From Pseudomonadota bacterium (GTDB lineage Bacteria > Pseudomonadota > Alphaproteobacteria > Acetobacterales > Acetobacteraceae), in assembly GCA_021845985.1 (NCBI GenBank), contig JAJZES010000006.1, positions 142,763-206,762 of the forward strand: a stretch of DNA of 64,000 bases. Direction: 5' to 3'. The notes beneath the pieces are model-generated. The model saw only the letters and a list, made by a program, of their open reading frames with translations, was not told where the DNA came from and made no database searches. Numbering within the stretch: the stretch's first letter is position 1; each line of letters begins with the position of its first letter. A program made the position numbers and the translations under genes. Below, piece after piece: positions 28,135 through 37,122 of this stretch.

Positions 28135-29328
28135 TTATGCGTGGTCGTCGCCGAGCACTGTGCAGGTGAAGAATTGCGTCGAGCCGCCGATCGCGGTGGC
28201 GACGGCGGCGTGGACGTTGCTGACCTGATTGGCGCCGGCCTCACCCATGATCTGCAGCGCGGCGTCCGCGGCACGCACCAGACCGGTGACGCCGATCGGA
28301 TTGGCGCACAGCGTGCCGCCGGACGGATTGACCGCCAGCATCCCGCCATCGAGGTCGAAGCCGCCGGCATCGCTGATCGCCGCGGCGGCGCCACGGCCGC
28401 AGAAGCCGAGCGATTCGAGCTGCGGAAACTGGAACGAGCTGAACGGATCATAAATCTCGGCAACCTGGATCTGGCGCAGCGGATCGACGATGCCGGCCTG
28501 CCGATAGGCGGCCCAGGCGGCGTGATGAAACCCGTCATGATCGGCAAATTCGCTGTCCGACCAGTAGGTCATCCGGTCACCCATGAACACGCTGTGCGAA
28601 ATGCCGGAGGCGCCGCGCACCCAGGCCGGGCGGGTGCAGCGCGTGCGCGCCACCATGTCGCCGGCGCACAGCACCATCGCCGCCGCACCGGAGGATCGCG
28701 GGCAGATGTCGAACCGCTTGAACGGCCAGGAAACCCGCGGACTGTCCATCACCTCGGCGACCGTCACCGGCTTGCGCAGATGGGCGTTGGGGTTGCCGGC
28801 GGCGTTGCGGCGGGCGCGCACCACGACGCGGGCGAACTGCTCCTCGGTGACGCCGTAGCGGTGCATGTAGCGCTGCGCCGCCAGCGCCGTCATCGTCACC
28901 GTGTTGAGGGCGAAATCATGCTCATAGAAGCGGTCCCAGATCAGGTTCAGCACATGCTGGGCGTCCGGCGTCTCGGCAACGCGGTCGGCGCCGACCACCA
29001 GGACGCAGCGGAACATGCCGCTGGCGATATGCTGATACGCCGCCTGAAACGCCGATCCGCCGGTGGCGCCGCCGGTGCTGACGCGCATGAACGGCTTGCC
29101 TTGCGCCCACACGGCATCGACCGCCCATTTGTCGGCATCGTTGACGCCCATGAACTGCGTCGGCGCCAACGAGAAGACGACGGCATCGACATCGTCCGGC
29201 GCCAGCCCGGCATGGCGCAGCGCCGCCAGCGTCGCATCCTGCGCCAACTCGACATAGGTGCGGTCGGCGTGGTGCGTCCGATACGGCAGTTGCCCGACCC
29301 CGACCACCGCGACATTGCGTTGTGTCAT
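28135..29328 (-). CDS. Thiolase-fold protein (lipid-transfer/SCP2-type), first of pair
   Basis: Thiolase-superfamily protein of 397 residues. NVAVVGVGQLPY and a C-terminal NPSGGTLCANPIGVTGL, equivalent to the thiolase GHPxGxTG loop, are present. The usual nucleophilic Cys (CxSG) is replaced: the corresponding stretch reads MRVSTGGATGGSAFQAA. This is the pattern of SCP2/Ltp-like proteins, which do aldol-type or acyl-transfer chemistry with an OB-fold partner instead of ordinary thiolysis. The partner gene follows 12 bp downstream. The exact reaction is not deducible. Confidence 0.85.
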   Translation of the reverse strand: MTQRNVAVVGVGQLPYRTHHADRTYVELAQDATLAALRHAGLAPDDVDAVVFSLAPTQFMGVNDADKWAVDAVWAQGKPFMRVSTGGATGGSAFQAAYQHIASGMFRCVLVVGADRVAETPDAQHVLNLIWDRFYEHDFALNTVTMTALAAQRYMHRYGVTEEQFARVVVRARRNAAGNPNAHLRKPVTVAEVMDSPRVSWPFKRFDICPRSSGAAAMVLCAGDMVARTRCTRPAWVRGASGISHSVFMGDRMTYWSDSEFADHDGFHHAAWAAYRQAGIVDPLRQIQVAEIYDPFSSFQFPQLESLGFCGRGAAAAISDAGGFDLDGGMLAVNPSGGTLCANPIGVTGLVRAADAALQIMGEAGANQVSNVHAAVATAIGGSTQFFTCTVLGDDHA

Positions 29329-29329
29329 C

Positions 29330-30421
29330 TCAGACCCTTTCAAACACGGCGACGACCTGACCCTGCTGGGCGTAGCCGTGCGCCCCCTGCGCCGCCGCCC
29401 AGGCCGGGCGCGGACGCTGCACCGGCCCGGCGCGCTGCGCGGTCTGCAGCACCGCTTCGGCGGCGCCGACAAGGCCGGTGCAGAAATACGGATTCTGCGC
29501 GAAGGCGCCGCCGGAGGGCGACAGCGCCGCCGGGTCCGCCGCGGCAAAGACGCGGCGATAGGCGGCGTCGTGCCAGCCGGTCTGGCTGTCGAGTTCGAGC
29601 ACGTCGAGCGCCGCGAGGTCGATGCCGGCCATGCCAAGCGCCCGGCTGCTCGCCTCATGCAGCGACGACAGCCCGGCAAGCCGCTCGCGGCCAAGCTGGT
29701 AGGACGCCACCGACCAGCCGAGGCCGGCGATGCGGGCCAGCGGCCGGGCCGCCGGATGGCGCGCCAGCCAGTCGCCGCTCGCCAGCACCATCGCCACCGC
29801 GCCGTCCGACAGTGGCGCGCGATGTCCCTGGCGCAGCGGGTAGGCGAGATAGGGCGAGGCGGCGATGGCCTGTTCCGAGGGCGCCGGCTTCGTCGCCGCG
29901 CGCGGGTTGCGGGCGGCGCGGGCGGCGTTGTCGAGCACCTGCCGGGTTGCGTCATGCTCGGAAAATCCGTACGCGGCGGCGACGGCGCCGGCGAACAGGC
30001 CATCGGCAATCGCCGCATTCAGCCCGATCGGCCGGGTGAAGAACGGCTCGGCGCGCATCCGCATGACATCCTCGAACGGCGCCGTCGAGGATTTGTTCCA
30101 GCTTACCACAAGGCCGAGGCCGAACGGCCCGGCCGCCAGCCGGGTCGCGCCGAGACACAGCCCGGTCAGGCCGGAATCGGTACACTTCATCTCGTCCTTC
30201 AGATAGGCGCCGGCCGGCATCGCCAGCAGCATGCTGGAGATGCTGCGTCCATCCAGCTCGTCGCAAGCGGCGAGCGTGACCTGGTCGATGGCGGCGCGTT
30301 CGACGCCGGCATCGTCGAGCGCCGCACGCGTCACCGTGAACACCATCTCCTCCAGCCGCTCGCCGGCGGCCCTGGTGCGCGCCGGTGCGAGTGCCAGCCC
30401 GAGCACGAATACGTCCATCAT
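29330..30421 (-). CDS. Thiolase-fold protein, second of pair
   Basis: Thiolase-superfamily protein of 363 residues, starting MMDVFVLGLALAPAR. At the position of the nucleophile it reads EMKCTDSGLTGLCLGA, where the Cys is shifted or replaced relative to CASG; at the C-terminus FAQNPYFCTGLVGAAEAV stands for the GHPxGxSG loop and lacks the His. It ends one base before the neighbouring thiolase-fold gene begins, so the two probably form a heteromeric complex with the OB-fold protein. Confidence 0.78.
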   Translation of the reverse strand: MMDVFVLGLALAPARTRAAGERLEEMVFTVTRAALDDAGVERAAIDQVTLAACDELDGRSISSMLLAMPAGAYLKDEMKCTDSGLTGLCLGATRLAAGPFGLGLVVSWNKSSTAPFEDVMRMRAEPFFTRPIGLNAAIADGLFAGAVAAAYGFSEHDATRQVLDNAARAARNPRAATKPAPSEQAIAASPYLAYPLRQGHRAPLSDGAVAMVLASGDWLARHPAARPLARIAGLGWSVASYQLGRERLAGLSSLHEASSRALGMAGIDLAALDVLELDSQTGWHDAAYRRVFAAADPAALSPSGGAFAQNPYFCTGLVGAAEAVLQTAQRAGPVQRPRPAWAAAQGAHGYAQQGQVVAVFERV

Positions 30422-30440
30422 CCCTCCTTCGCGGTGCCGC

Positions 30441-31250
30441 TCAGCCGAGCCAGCGCTTGCGCCGCTTGTAGTGTTTGACCTCGCGATAGCTGCGCCGCGC
30501 CTGCGTCAGTGACAGGCCGAGATAGAAGGCGCGCATGTCCTCGTTGGCCAGCAGCGCGGCACGGTCGCCGTGCAGCACGACGCGGCCGGTCTCCATGACA
30601 TAGCCGTGGTCGCAAATCTCCAGTGCCGCCGCGGCATTCTGCTCGACCAGCAGGATCGCCATGCCCTCGGCACGGTTGATGCGGCGGATGGTGGCGAACA
30701 ATTCCTGGGCGATCCGCGGCGCCAGCCCCATCGACGGCTCGTCCAGCAGCATCAGCCGTGGCCGCGCCATCAGCGCGCGGCCGACCAGCAGCATCTGCAT
30801 CTCGCCGCCGGACAGATAGCCGGCGGTGCGCCGCATCAGCCGCTCCAGCGCAGGGAAGTAACCGAGCACCCGCGCCAGTTCCGCCGGCTCGTCGAAATCG
30901 CGGCGAAAATGTGCGCCGGCGCGCAGATTCTGCGCCACGCTCAGATGCGCCAGGACGCGCCGGCCGTCGAGCACCTGCACCAGCCCGCGGGCGACGATCG
31001 CGCACGGGTCGGCATTGGTGATGTCGGCGCCGGCGTAGCCGATATGGCCGGCGGTGACGCGGCCTTGCTCGGTCGCCAACAGGCCGGAGACGGCGCGCAG
31101 CGCCGTCGTCTTGCCCGCCCCGTTGGCGCCGAGCAGCGCCACCACCGCGCCCGCCGGAACCGTCAGGCTGGCGCCGCGCAACACCTGGATGACGCCGTTG
31201 AACACGACATCGACGTTGCGCAACTCCAGCAGCGGCGGATCGGCGGACAT
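30441..31250 (-). CDS. LIV-type ABC ATP-binding protein LivF (system 2)
   Basis: ATPase of 269 residues: Walker A GANGAGKTT, signature YLSGGEMQM, Walker B LMLLDEPSMGLAP. The C-terminus is longer than usual and very basic (YREVKHYKRRKRWLG). That tail is seen in LivF proteins that sit beside acyl-CoA ligases rather than in the true amino-acid systems. It follows the binding-protein gene by nine bases. Confidence 0.92.
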   Translation of the reverse strand: MSADPPLLELRNVDVVFNGVIQVLRGASLTVPAGAVVALLGANGAGKTTALRAVSGLLATEQGRVTAGHIGYAGADITNADPCAIVARGLVQVLDGRRVLAHLSVAQNLRAGAHFRRDFDEPAELARVLGYFPALERLMRRTAGYLSGGEMQMLLVGRALMARPRLMLLDEPSMGLAPRIAQELFATIRRINRAEGMAILLVEQNAAAALEICDHGYVMETGRVVLHGDRAALLANEDMRAFYLGLSLTQARRSYREVKHYKRRKRWLG

Positions 31251-31259
31251 GTGGTGCCG

Positions 31260-32477
31260 TCACCACTTCGTCAGTGCGGGCGCCGGCATCCAGTCCGCGG
31301 TCAGCGGCACGATCGCGCCGTTGCGCACGGTCAGCGCCTTGGCGCGCACTTCGCCCGCCGGGAACGGCCGGCTGCGGTCGAAATGCAGCGTCGGGGTGAG
31401 GCCGAGCATCTCGGTCTCGCTGTAATCGTGCCCGAGCAGCGCGTCGTACATCGCCTGACCGGTCACCGCGCCCTTGCCGGTGCCGGCAATCGCCTGTTCC
31501 AGCACCCGACAGGCCAGCAGCGTCTGCGCCGCCGCCTGCGCCGCGACGATGCCCCAACTGCCCTTGCCGTCATGGTATTTCCCATACGCATCGGCCGCCG
31601 CAAGGCCCGGCTGGTTGTACGGGGCGAAGGCAAACACCGAGAAATCGCCTTCCAGATCGGCCAGCGGGATCGCCTTTGCCGCCTCGGTCAGCCCGTTATG
31701 CGACGATGAGGCGATCGGTACGCTGATGCCGAGATCCTTGCGCGCCCGCGCCACCGCGACGACCTGGGCCGTCGTCGCGCCGATCATGATGATGTCCGGC
31801 TGATGGCTGGCCATGCGGCGAATCTGATCGGTGGCATCGACCGGACTGTCATCGACCCATTGCTGATCGGCGATGACGAAGCGGTCGGGATAGGTATTGG
31901 CCAGATGCACCACACCTTTGACCTGATCCTCATAGCCGGCGCGGCCCTGCGTGCTGACGGTGCCGATGCGCAGCGCCCGCTTGTCCGGCAGCGCCTGCTG
32001 CAGATGCGCAAACAGGGCGGCGAACTCCTGGCTGTAGGTCGGGCGGAACGAATAGCCCCAGCGGTCGGGTGCCCAGACCAGCCCGACCATCGCCGTCGGC
32101 ATGATCATCGGCACTTTGTCCTCCGGCAGCCGCTTCATCAGCGCCACCAGATCGGGCGTGCCCATGCCGAGATACATCACCGGCTTCTCGCTGCTCAGAA
32201 TGCCTGGCCAGCTCTGCGCGACGACGCTGGTGTCGTAGCGCATGTCGTGCACCTTGAGCACAATGCGGGTGCCGAGACGCGGCCCCTGTGTCGCGTTCCA
32301 CCACGCGGCGATGGCGCGATGGCCGCTGTGCCAGCTTGGCATCACATCGGCGAACGGGCCGGTGAAATCGACGGCGGTGCTGAATGTATAGACGGTGTCC
32401 TGCGCCCGCGCGGCGCTCGCGGCAAGGACCAGGGCGGCGGCGGGGGCGGCGGCGAGCAGGCGGCGGCGCGTCAGCAT
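31260..32477 (-). CDS. LIV-type ABC substrate-binding protein (system 2)
   Basis: Periplasmic receptor of 405 residues with signal MLTRRRLLAAAPAAALVLAA, cut after ARA. The mature part (TVYTFSTAVDFTGPFADVM, VLKVHDMRYDTSVVA, FRPTYSQEFAALFAHLQ) belongs to Peripla_BP_6 receptors found with CoA ligases, a group linked to aromatic or fatty acids. It differs clearly from the system 1 receptor, implying a different ligand. Located between livM and livF of system 2. Confidence 0.91.
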   Translation of the reverse strand: MLTRRRLLAAAPAAALVLAASAARAQDTVYTFSTAVDFTGPFADVMPSWHSGHRAIAAWWNATQGPRLGTRIVLKVHDMRYDTSVVAQSWPGILSSEKPVMYLGMGTPDLVALMKRLPEDKVPMIMPTAMVGLVWAPDRWGYSFRPTYSQEFAALFAHLQQALPDKRALRIGTVSTQGRAGYEDQVKGVVHLANTYPDRFVIADQQWVDDSPVDATDQIRRMASHQPDIIMIGATTAQVVAVARARKDLGISVPIASSSHNGLTEAAKAIPLADLEGDFSVFAFAPYNQPGLAAADAYGKYHDGKGSWGIVAAQAAAQTLLACRVLEQAIAGTGKGAVTGQAMYDALLGHDYSETEMLGLTPTLHFDRSRPFPAGEVRAKALTVRNGAIVPLTADWMPAPALTKW

Positions 32478-32508
32478 GGCGTTTCTCCCGTTTTTGATGA
32501 GTCCCGCA

Positions 32509-33561
32509 TCATCGGTGCGGGTACGGCCAGATCCGGTAGGCGGCGACGACGAGGCCCCAGCGATGCGCCAGCCCGCGCGGCTCGAAGATCAGGCCGGCAA
32601 GGATGACGCTGCCGAGCAGAACATTGGTGGCGGCAAAGATGGCGCCGCCCTGCAGCCCGACATCGGCATCGAGCAGGGCACCGCCGGCGCTGCGCAGCAT
32701 CTCCTGCAGCAGCGTGACGAACAGCGTGCCGAGAATGGCGCCGAGCGGTTGGGTCATGCCGCCGACCAGCAGCATGCCGACGTACCACACCGATTGCCAC
32801 AGGGTAAATTGCTCGGTGGTGACGTAGCGCACCTGATAGGCATAGAGCGCGCCGGCCACTCCGGCGAAGAACGCGCCGGCGAAGAACGCCGCCAGCTTAG
32901 TGCGCAGCGGGTCGATACCGAGCACGCGCGCCGCATTGTCGTTGTCGCGCATGGCGCGGAACGCCCGGCCGGCACGGCTGCGGCCGACGTTGAACGCCGC
33001 CGTCGCCATCACCACCAGCACGCCGAGGCAGAGCAGATACATCGCCGTGGCGCCGCCGAGCCTGATGCCGGCGACCGTGGGCGGATCGACGCCCAGCCCA
33101 TCGGCGCCGCCGAACCACGCCGCCGGCAGGCGGATGATCAGGATCGGAAACATCACCTGCGCCGCCAGCGTCGTCAGCGCCAGATAGAACCCCTTCACCC
33201 GCATCGCCGGCAGCGCGAAGGCGACGCTGCCGGCCGCCGCCGCGAGACCGGCCAGCGGCAGCACCAGCGGCAGCGGCAGCCCGGCCAGCGCCAACCGGGC
33301 CGCGACAAAGGCGCCAGCGCCGACAAACGCCGACTGGCCGAGATTGACCTGACCGGCCATGCCGGTGGTGATCTGCAGGCCGAGCACGGCGATGGCGGTG
33401 ATGCACAGCATGGTCAGCAGGCCGATGAGATGCGCCCCGGCAACCAGCGGCAGCAGCACCAGCGCCGCGAGCAGCGCCGCCAGCCACAGACGCTGCGGCA
33501 GGGTGCGCAACAGCCCGGCCTCGGCCGCATGATCGGTGAAGAAAACCCCTGACGGCAGCAT
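32509..33561 (-). CDS. LIV-type ABC permease LivM (system 2)
   Basis: Permease of 350 residues, longer than its system 1 counterpart, with about ten helices. GLQITTGMAGQVNLGQSAFVGAGAF is the LivM hallmark, and VGGMTQPLGAILG the ATPase-coupling loop. ATG 33561 shares one base with the livH stop codon. Confidence 0.93.
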   Translation of the reverse strand: MLPSGVFFTDHAAEAGLLRTLPQRLWLAALLAALVLLPLVAGAHLIGLLTMLCITAIAVLGLQITTGMAGQVNLGQSAFVGAGAFVAARLALAGLPLPLVLPLAGLAAAAGSVAFALPAMRVKGFYLALTTLAAQVMFPILIIRLPAAWFGGADGLGVDPPTVAGIRLGGATAMYLLCLGVLVVMATAAFNVGRSRAGRAFRAMRDNDNAARVLGIDPLRTKLAAFFAGAFFAGVAGALYAYQVRYVTTEQFTLWQSVWYVGMLLVGGMTQPLGAILGTLFVTLLQEMLRSAGGALLDADVGLQGGAIFAATNVLLGSVILAGLIFEPRGLAHRWGLVVAAYRIWPYPHR

Positions 33562-34445
33562 CACAGCCGCTCGATCACGCGCCAGCCGAACAGGCCCTGC
33601 GGCCGGATCAGCAGCACGATCACCATCAGCGCGAACGGGAAGATCGGCGACATCGCGCCGTTGGTCAGCGGATCGAGATAGGCCGAGGCCAGCGCCTCGC
33701 CGACCCCGACGATGACGCCGGCGAGCGCCGCGCCGCGCACCGATTCCAATCCGCCGAGCAGCGCCACCGGCAGCGCCACGAAGCCGATGCCCGCCGCCGA
33801 GGCGCCGAGCAATCGGCCCGACAGCAGCACCATCGCCGCGAGGCAGGCCAGCGCGCCGCCGAGCAGCCAGGCGATCGTCGTCGCCCGCCGTACCGATATC
33901 CCCATCGACAGCGCGGTGAAATGGTCCTCCGCCACCGCCGCCAGCCGCAATCCCTCGCGCGTGTGCAGAAAGAACCAGTGCAGCACTTCGGTCAGCAGCA
34001 CGGTCAGCACGCCGCCGAGCAGCAGAGTGCGATTGAGCCGGAACGGGCCGAGATGCAGGCTGCCGCTCGGCAACACGGCGGGAAACGGCCGCGTCTCGGC
34101 GCCCCACAGCAGTTGCACCAGCCCCTGCAGCAGCACCAGCAGGGCGATCGTCGCCAGTACAATGGTGAAGCCCGACTGGCCGACCAGCGGGCGGAACACC
34201 AGCCGCTCCAGCACCACGCCGAGCAGCCCGGTGCCGGCCAGCGCCGCCGGCACGGCGAGCCACAGCGGCAGTCCGAGCGCGGATGCCGCCGTCCACAGCA
34301 GGAAGGCGCCGACCAGAACGAGTTGGCCCTGCGCCACATTGACGATGCGGGCGGCGCGATAGATGACGACGAAGGACAGCGCCACCAGACCATAGACGAG
34401 GCCGGTCAGCACGCCGCCGATCGTCGTCTGCGCCAGTTCGATCAT
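33561..34445 (-). CDS. LIV-type ABC permease LivH (system 2)
   Basis: Permease of 294 residues. GLVYGLVALSFVVIYRAARIVNVAQGQLVLVG corresponds to the LivH N-terminal N-x-AQG motif, and GGLESVRGAALAGVIVG to the coupling loop. It overlaps the upstream acyl-CoA ligase by four bases (ATGA) and the downstream livM by one. Confidence 0.93.
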   Translation of the reverse strand: MIELAQTTIGGVLTGLVYGLVALSFVVIYRAARIVNVAQGQLVLVGAFLLWTAASALGLPLWLAVPAALAGTGLLGVVLERLVFRPLVGQSGFTIVLATIALLVLLQGLVQLLWGAETRPFPAVLPSGSLHLGPFRLNRTLLLGGVLTVLLTEVLHWFFLHTREGLRLAAVAEDHFTALSMGISVRRATTIAWLLGGALACLAAMVLLSGRLLGASAAGIGFVALPVALLGGLESVRGAALAGVIVGVGEALASAYLDPLTNGAMSPIFPFALMVIVLLIRPQGLFGWRVIERL

Positions 34446-36355
34446 GCCGCCGCCACGTCATTCAGCGCGACGCGGGCCACCAGCGCGGAGATCTGCCCGT
34501 CCTGATAGCGCACCTTGATATGCGCCTCGCACTCGGCGCTGTCGTCGTACAGTGCGGCGATGATGTCGCGGAAGCTCTCCTCGATCTGGCCGCGCCGCAG
34601 CTTGCGCGAGCGCGTCAACTCGGCGTCGTCGGCGTCCAGCTCTTTCGGCAGAGTGGCAAACCGGCAGACCCGCGCAGCCGGCTCCAACAACATGTTCACC
34701 TGCCCGACCAGCGCCGCGACGCGGGCGCGGATTTCCGGCAACTGGCTGAGTTCGGTGAAAGTGCCGTAGGACAGTCCGCATTTCTCGGCGAAGCGGCCGG
34801 CGATCTCGGCATTAATGTTGACCAGCGCGGTGACAAAGCGTCGGCTTTCATCGCCGATCACCATCGCATCCCTGACGAAGGGCGAGGCGCGCAAATGGTT
34901 CTCGATGAATTGCGGCGGAAACGCGCGGCCATCGGCCAGCCGCCGCATATCGGCCAGCCGGTCGAGAAACACCATTTCGCCGTCGTCGCGCAACCGTACC
35001 GCGTCGCCGGTGCGCAGCGCCGTGCCGCAGTAAAACGCCGCCGAAGCGGCAGCGTCGCGCCAGTAGCCGTTGAACTGACCGCCCTGCTCGACCAGCAACT
35101 CGCCGGCGTCCGACAGCGCCACCGTCAGCGCCGCGCCACCCGGATCGCTCGGCAGCAGCCGACCCATCGTCGTCGGATCGACGCTCTCGGCCCAGTGTGC
35201 CGCGATCAGGCCAAGCTCGGTCGAGCCATAAAGATTGGACAGGCGCACGCCGAAGGCACGGAACAGCCGGAACACCTCGGCCGACATGCCGGCGCCGCCG
35301 CTGAGCGCGGCGACGCAGCGCGACAGGCCGAGATTGTCGCGAATGCCCGCCAGCACCAGCCGATCGGCCAGCGCCGCGCCGATGCCGCCGCGGCGGCCGG
35401 CGCGCACCGCCCAGTCAAACAGCGCCCGCCGCCACGCCCGCGCATCGCTCATCTGCGCCTGCACGTCGGCCGCCATCATCTCCCATTGCCGCGGCGTGAA
35501 CAGCAGAAACGCCGGCGCCAACTCGCGCAGATCGGCGCGCACCGTCTCCGGCTTTTCGGCGAAAGCGACGGTCAGCGGCGCCAGCAGACCGAGCGCCAGG
35601 CCGGTGATCTGTTCCGCCGCCCAGGCCGGGGAGATGTACGACAGATAATCGGCGCCGGCCGGCAGCCGAAACGCCGCCATCAGCCGGTAGGCGTTCTCCA
35701 GCAGATAGCGGTGCGTCAGCACCACGCCCTTCGGCAGGCCGGTGGTGCCCGACGTATAACACAGCACTGCTGCGTCATCGGCACGGCCGGCATCGACCAT
35801 GCGTTCGAACCATGCCGGGTCCGCCGCGTCACGTTGCCGCCCGTCGTCGAGCAGCGCGGCGCAGGCGATCAGCCGCGCATCCTGGTAATGCCACAGCCCG
35901 CTGCCATCGACGAAGACGATGCGTCGCAGGCCGCTCAGCGCGCCGGCGGCAAGCGCCTTGTCCACCTGCTCCTGATCCTCGGCGACCAGCAGCCGGGCGC
36001 CACTGTGCTCGACGATATGGCGCAGCTCCGCCGCGGTGGCATCGGGATAGAGGCAGACCACGCGGGCACCGGCGCACAACGCGGCATATTCGATCCAGTA
36101 GGTCTCGACGATGTTCTCGCTGATCACGGCAACCACTTCGCCGGGGGCGAGGCCGGCGCCGGCCAGCCCGGCGGCAAGCGCGCGCACCGTCGCCAGCACC
36201 TCGCGCCAGCTCCAGCCATGCCACACGCCATGATGTTTGCGCCGCATCGCCACGCGGTCGGCATGGTCGCGGCAGCGGTCGCGCAGCAAATGCGGCAGCG
36301 TGCGGCCCGCCGCGCTGCGCGGGTCGCTGCCGGGCACGCCGTGCAGCCGCCGCAT
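34442..36355 (-). CDS. Long-chain-type AMP-forming acyl-CoA synthetase
   Basis: ATP-dependent acid:CoA ligase of 637 residues. It has YTSGTTGLPKGVVLTH (about 200-215), NLYGSTELGLIAAHW, LRTGDAVRLRDDGEMVFLDRLADMRRLADG and a C-terminal tail that continues past the catalytic region (ending KVRYQDGQISALVARVALN). The overall shape is FAA1/FadD15-like. Location between livG and livH is a known arrangement for importers of aromatic or fatty acids coupled to CoA activation. The start at 36355 (MRRLHGVPGSDPR) lies two bases after the livG stop. Confidence 0.91.
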   Translation of the reverse strand: MRRLHGVPGSDPRSAAGRTLPHLLRDRCRDHADRVAMRRKHHGVWHGWSWREVLATVRALAAGLAGAGLAPGEVVAVISENIVETYWIEYAALCAGARVVCLYPDATAAELRHIVEHSGARLLVAEDQEQVDKALAAGALSGLRRIVFVDGSGLWHYQDARLIACAALLDDGRQRDAADPAWFERMVDAGRADDAAVLCYTSGTTGLPKGVVLTHRYLLENAYRLMAAFRLPAGADYLSYISPAWAAEQITGLALGLLAPLTVAFAEKPETVRADLRELAPAFLLFTPRQWEMMAADVQAQMSDARAWRRALFDWAVRAGRRGGIGAALADRLVLAGIRDNLGLSRCVAALSGGAGMSAEVFRLFRAFGVRLSNLYGSTELGLIAAHWAESVDPTTMGRLLPSDPGGAALTVALSDAGELLVEQGGQFNGYWRDAAASAAFYCGTALRTGDAVRLRDDGEMVFLDRLADMRRLADGRAFPPQFIENHLRASPFVRDAMVIGDESRRFVTALVNINAEIAGRFAEKCGLSYGTFTELSQLPEIRARVAALVGQVNMLLEPAARVCRFATLPKELDADDAELTRSRKLRRGQIEESFRDIIAALYDDSAECEAHIKVRYQDGQISALVARVALNDVAAA

Positions 36356-36357
36356 GC

Positions 36358-37122
36358 TCAGGCCTGCCCGAGATAGGCGGAGATGACGCGCGGATCGCCG
36401 CGCACCGCGTCGGGCGCTCCGTCGGCGATGACGCGCCCCCATTCCAGCACCATGACGCGATCGGAAATGTCCATCACCACGTCCATGTCGTGCTCGACCA
36501 GCACGACGGGAATGCCGCGGGCGTCGCGGATGTCGAGGATGAAGCGGGCGAGGTCGGCCTTCTCCTCGGCGTTCATCCCGGCCATCGGCTCATCGAGCAG
36601 CAGCAGCTCCGGACGCAGGCCGAGCGCGCGGCCGAGATCAGTCCGCTTGCGCAGGCCATAGCTCAACGCCCCGACCGGAGCGTGACGCAGCTCCTCCAGT
36701 TCAAGAAAGGCGATGATTTCCTCAGCTAACTCGGTGAAGCGTGCCTCCTCCTGGCGGGCCCGCGGCCAGTACAGCATGGCGTCGAGCAGGCCGGCGCGCA
36801 TGTGGACATGCATGCCGCTCAGCACATTTTCGCGGACCGTCATCGAGTCGTAGGTCTGCAGCCCCTGAAACGTGCGGCCGAGGCCGGCGGCGGCGCGTCG
36901 ATGCGGCGGCAGCGCAGTGATGTCGCGCCCGGCAAACAGGATGCGCCCGCGCTGCGGCCGATAAAACCCCGACAGGCAGTTCAGCAGGCTGCTCTTGCCG
37001 GCGCCGTTAGGGCCGATCAGCGAGACGATCTCGCCCGCCTGCACCGTCATCGCCACATCGCTCAGCGCCACCACCTGACCAAAGCCGAGCGTCAGGCCCG
37101 ACACGTCGAGCACCGCACTCAT
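36358..37122 (-). CDS. LIV-type ABC ATP-binding protein LivG (system 2)
   Basis: ATPase of 254 residues: Walker A GPNGAGKSS, LivG-type RRAAAGLGRTFQGLQTYDSMTVREN, signature variant GALSYGLRKRTDLGRAL, Walker B LLLLDEPMAGMNAEE and the C-terminal ISAYLGQA. ATG 37122 overlaps the PaaK-like stop codon by four bases. Confidence 0.93.
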   Translation of the reverse strand: MSAVLDVSGLTLGFGQVVALSDVAMTVQAGEIVSLIGPNGAGKSSLLNCLSGFYRPQRGRILFAGRDITALPPHRRAAAGLGRTFQGLQTYDSMTVRENVLSGMHVHMRAGLLDAMLYWPRARQEEARFTELAEEIIAFLELEELRHAPVGALSYGLRKRTDLGRALGLRPELLLLDEPMAGMNAEEKADLARFILDIRDARGIPVVLVEHDMDVVMDISDRVMVLEWGRVIADGAPDAVRGDPRVISAYLGQA

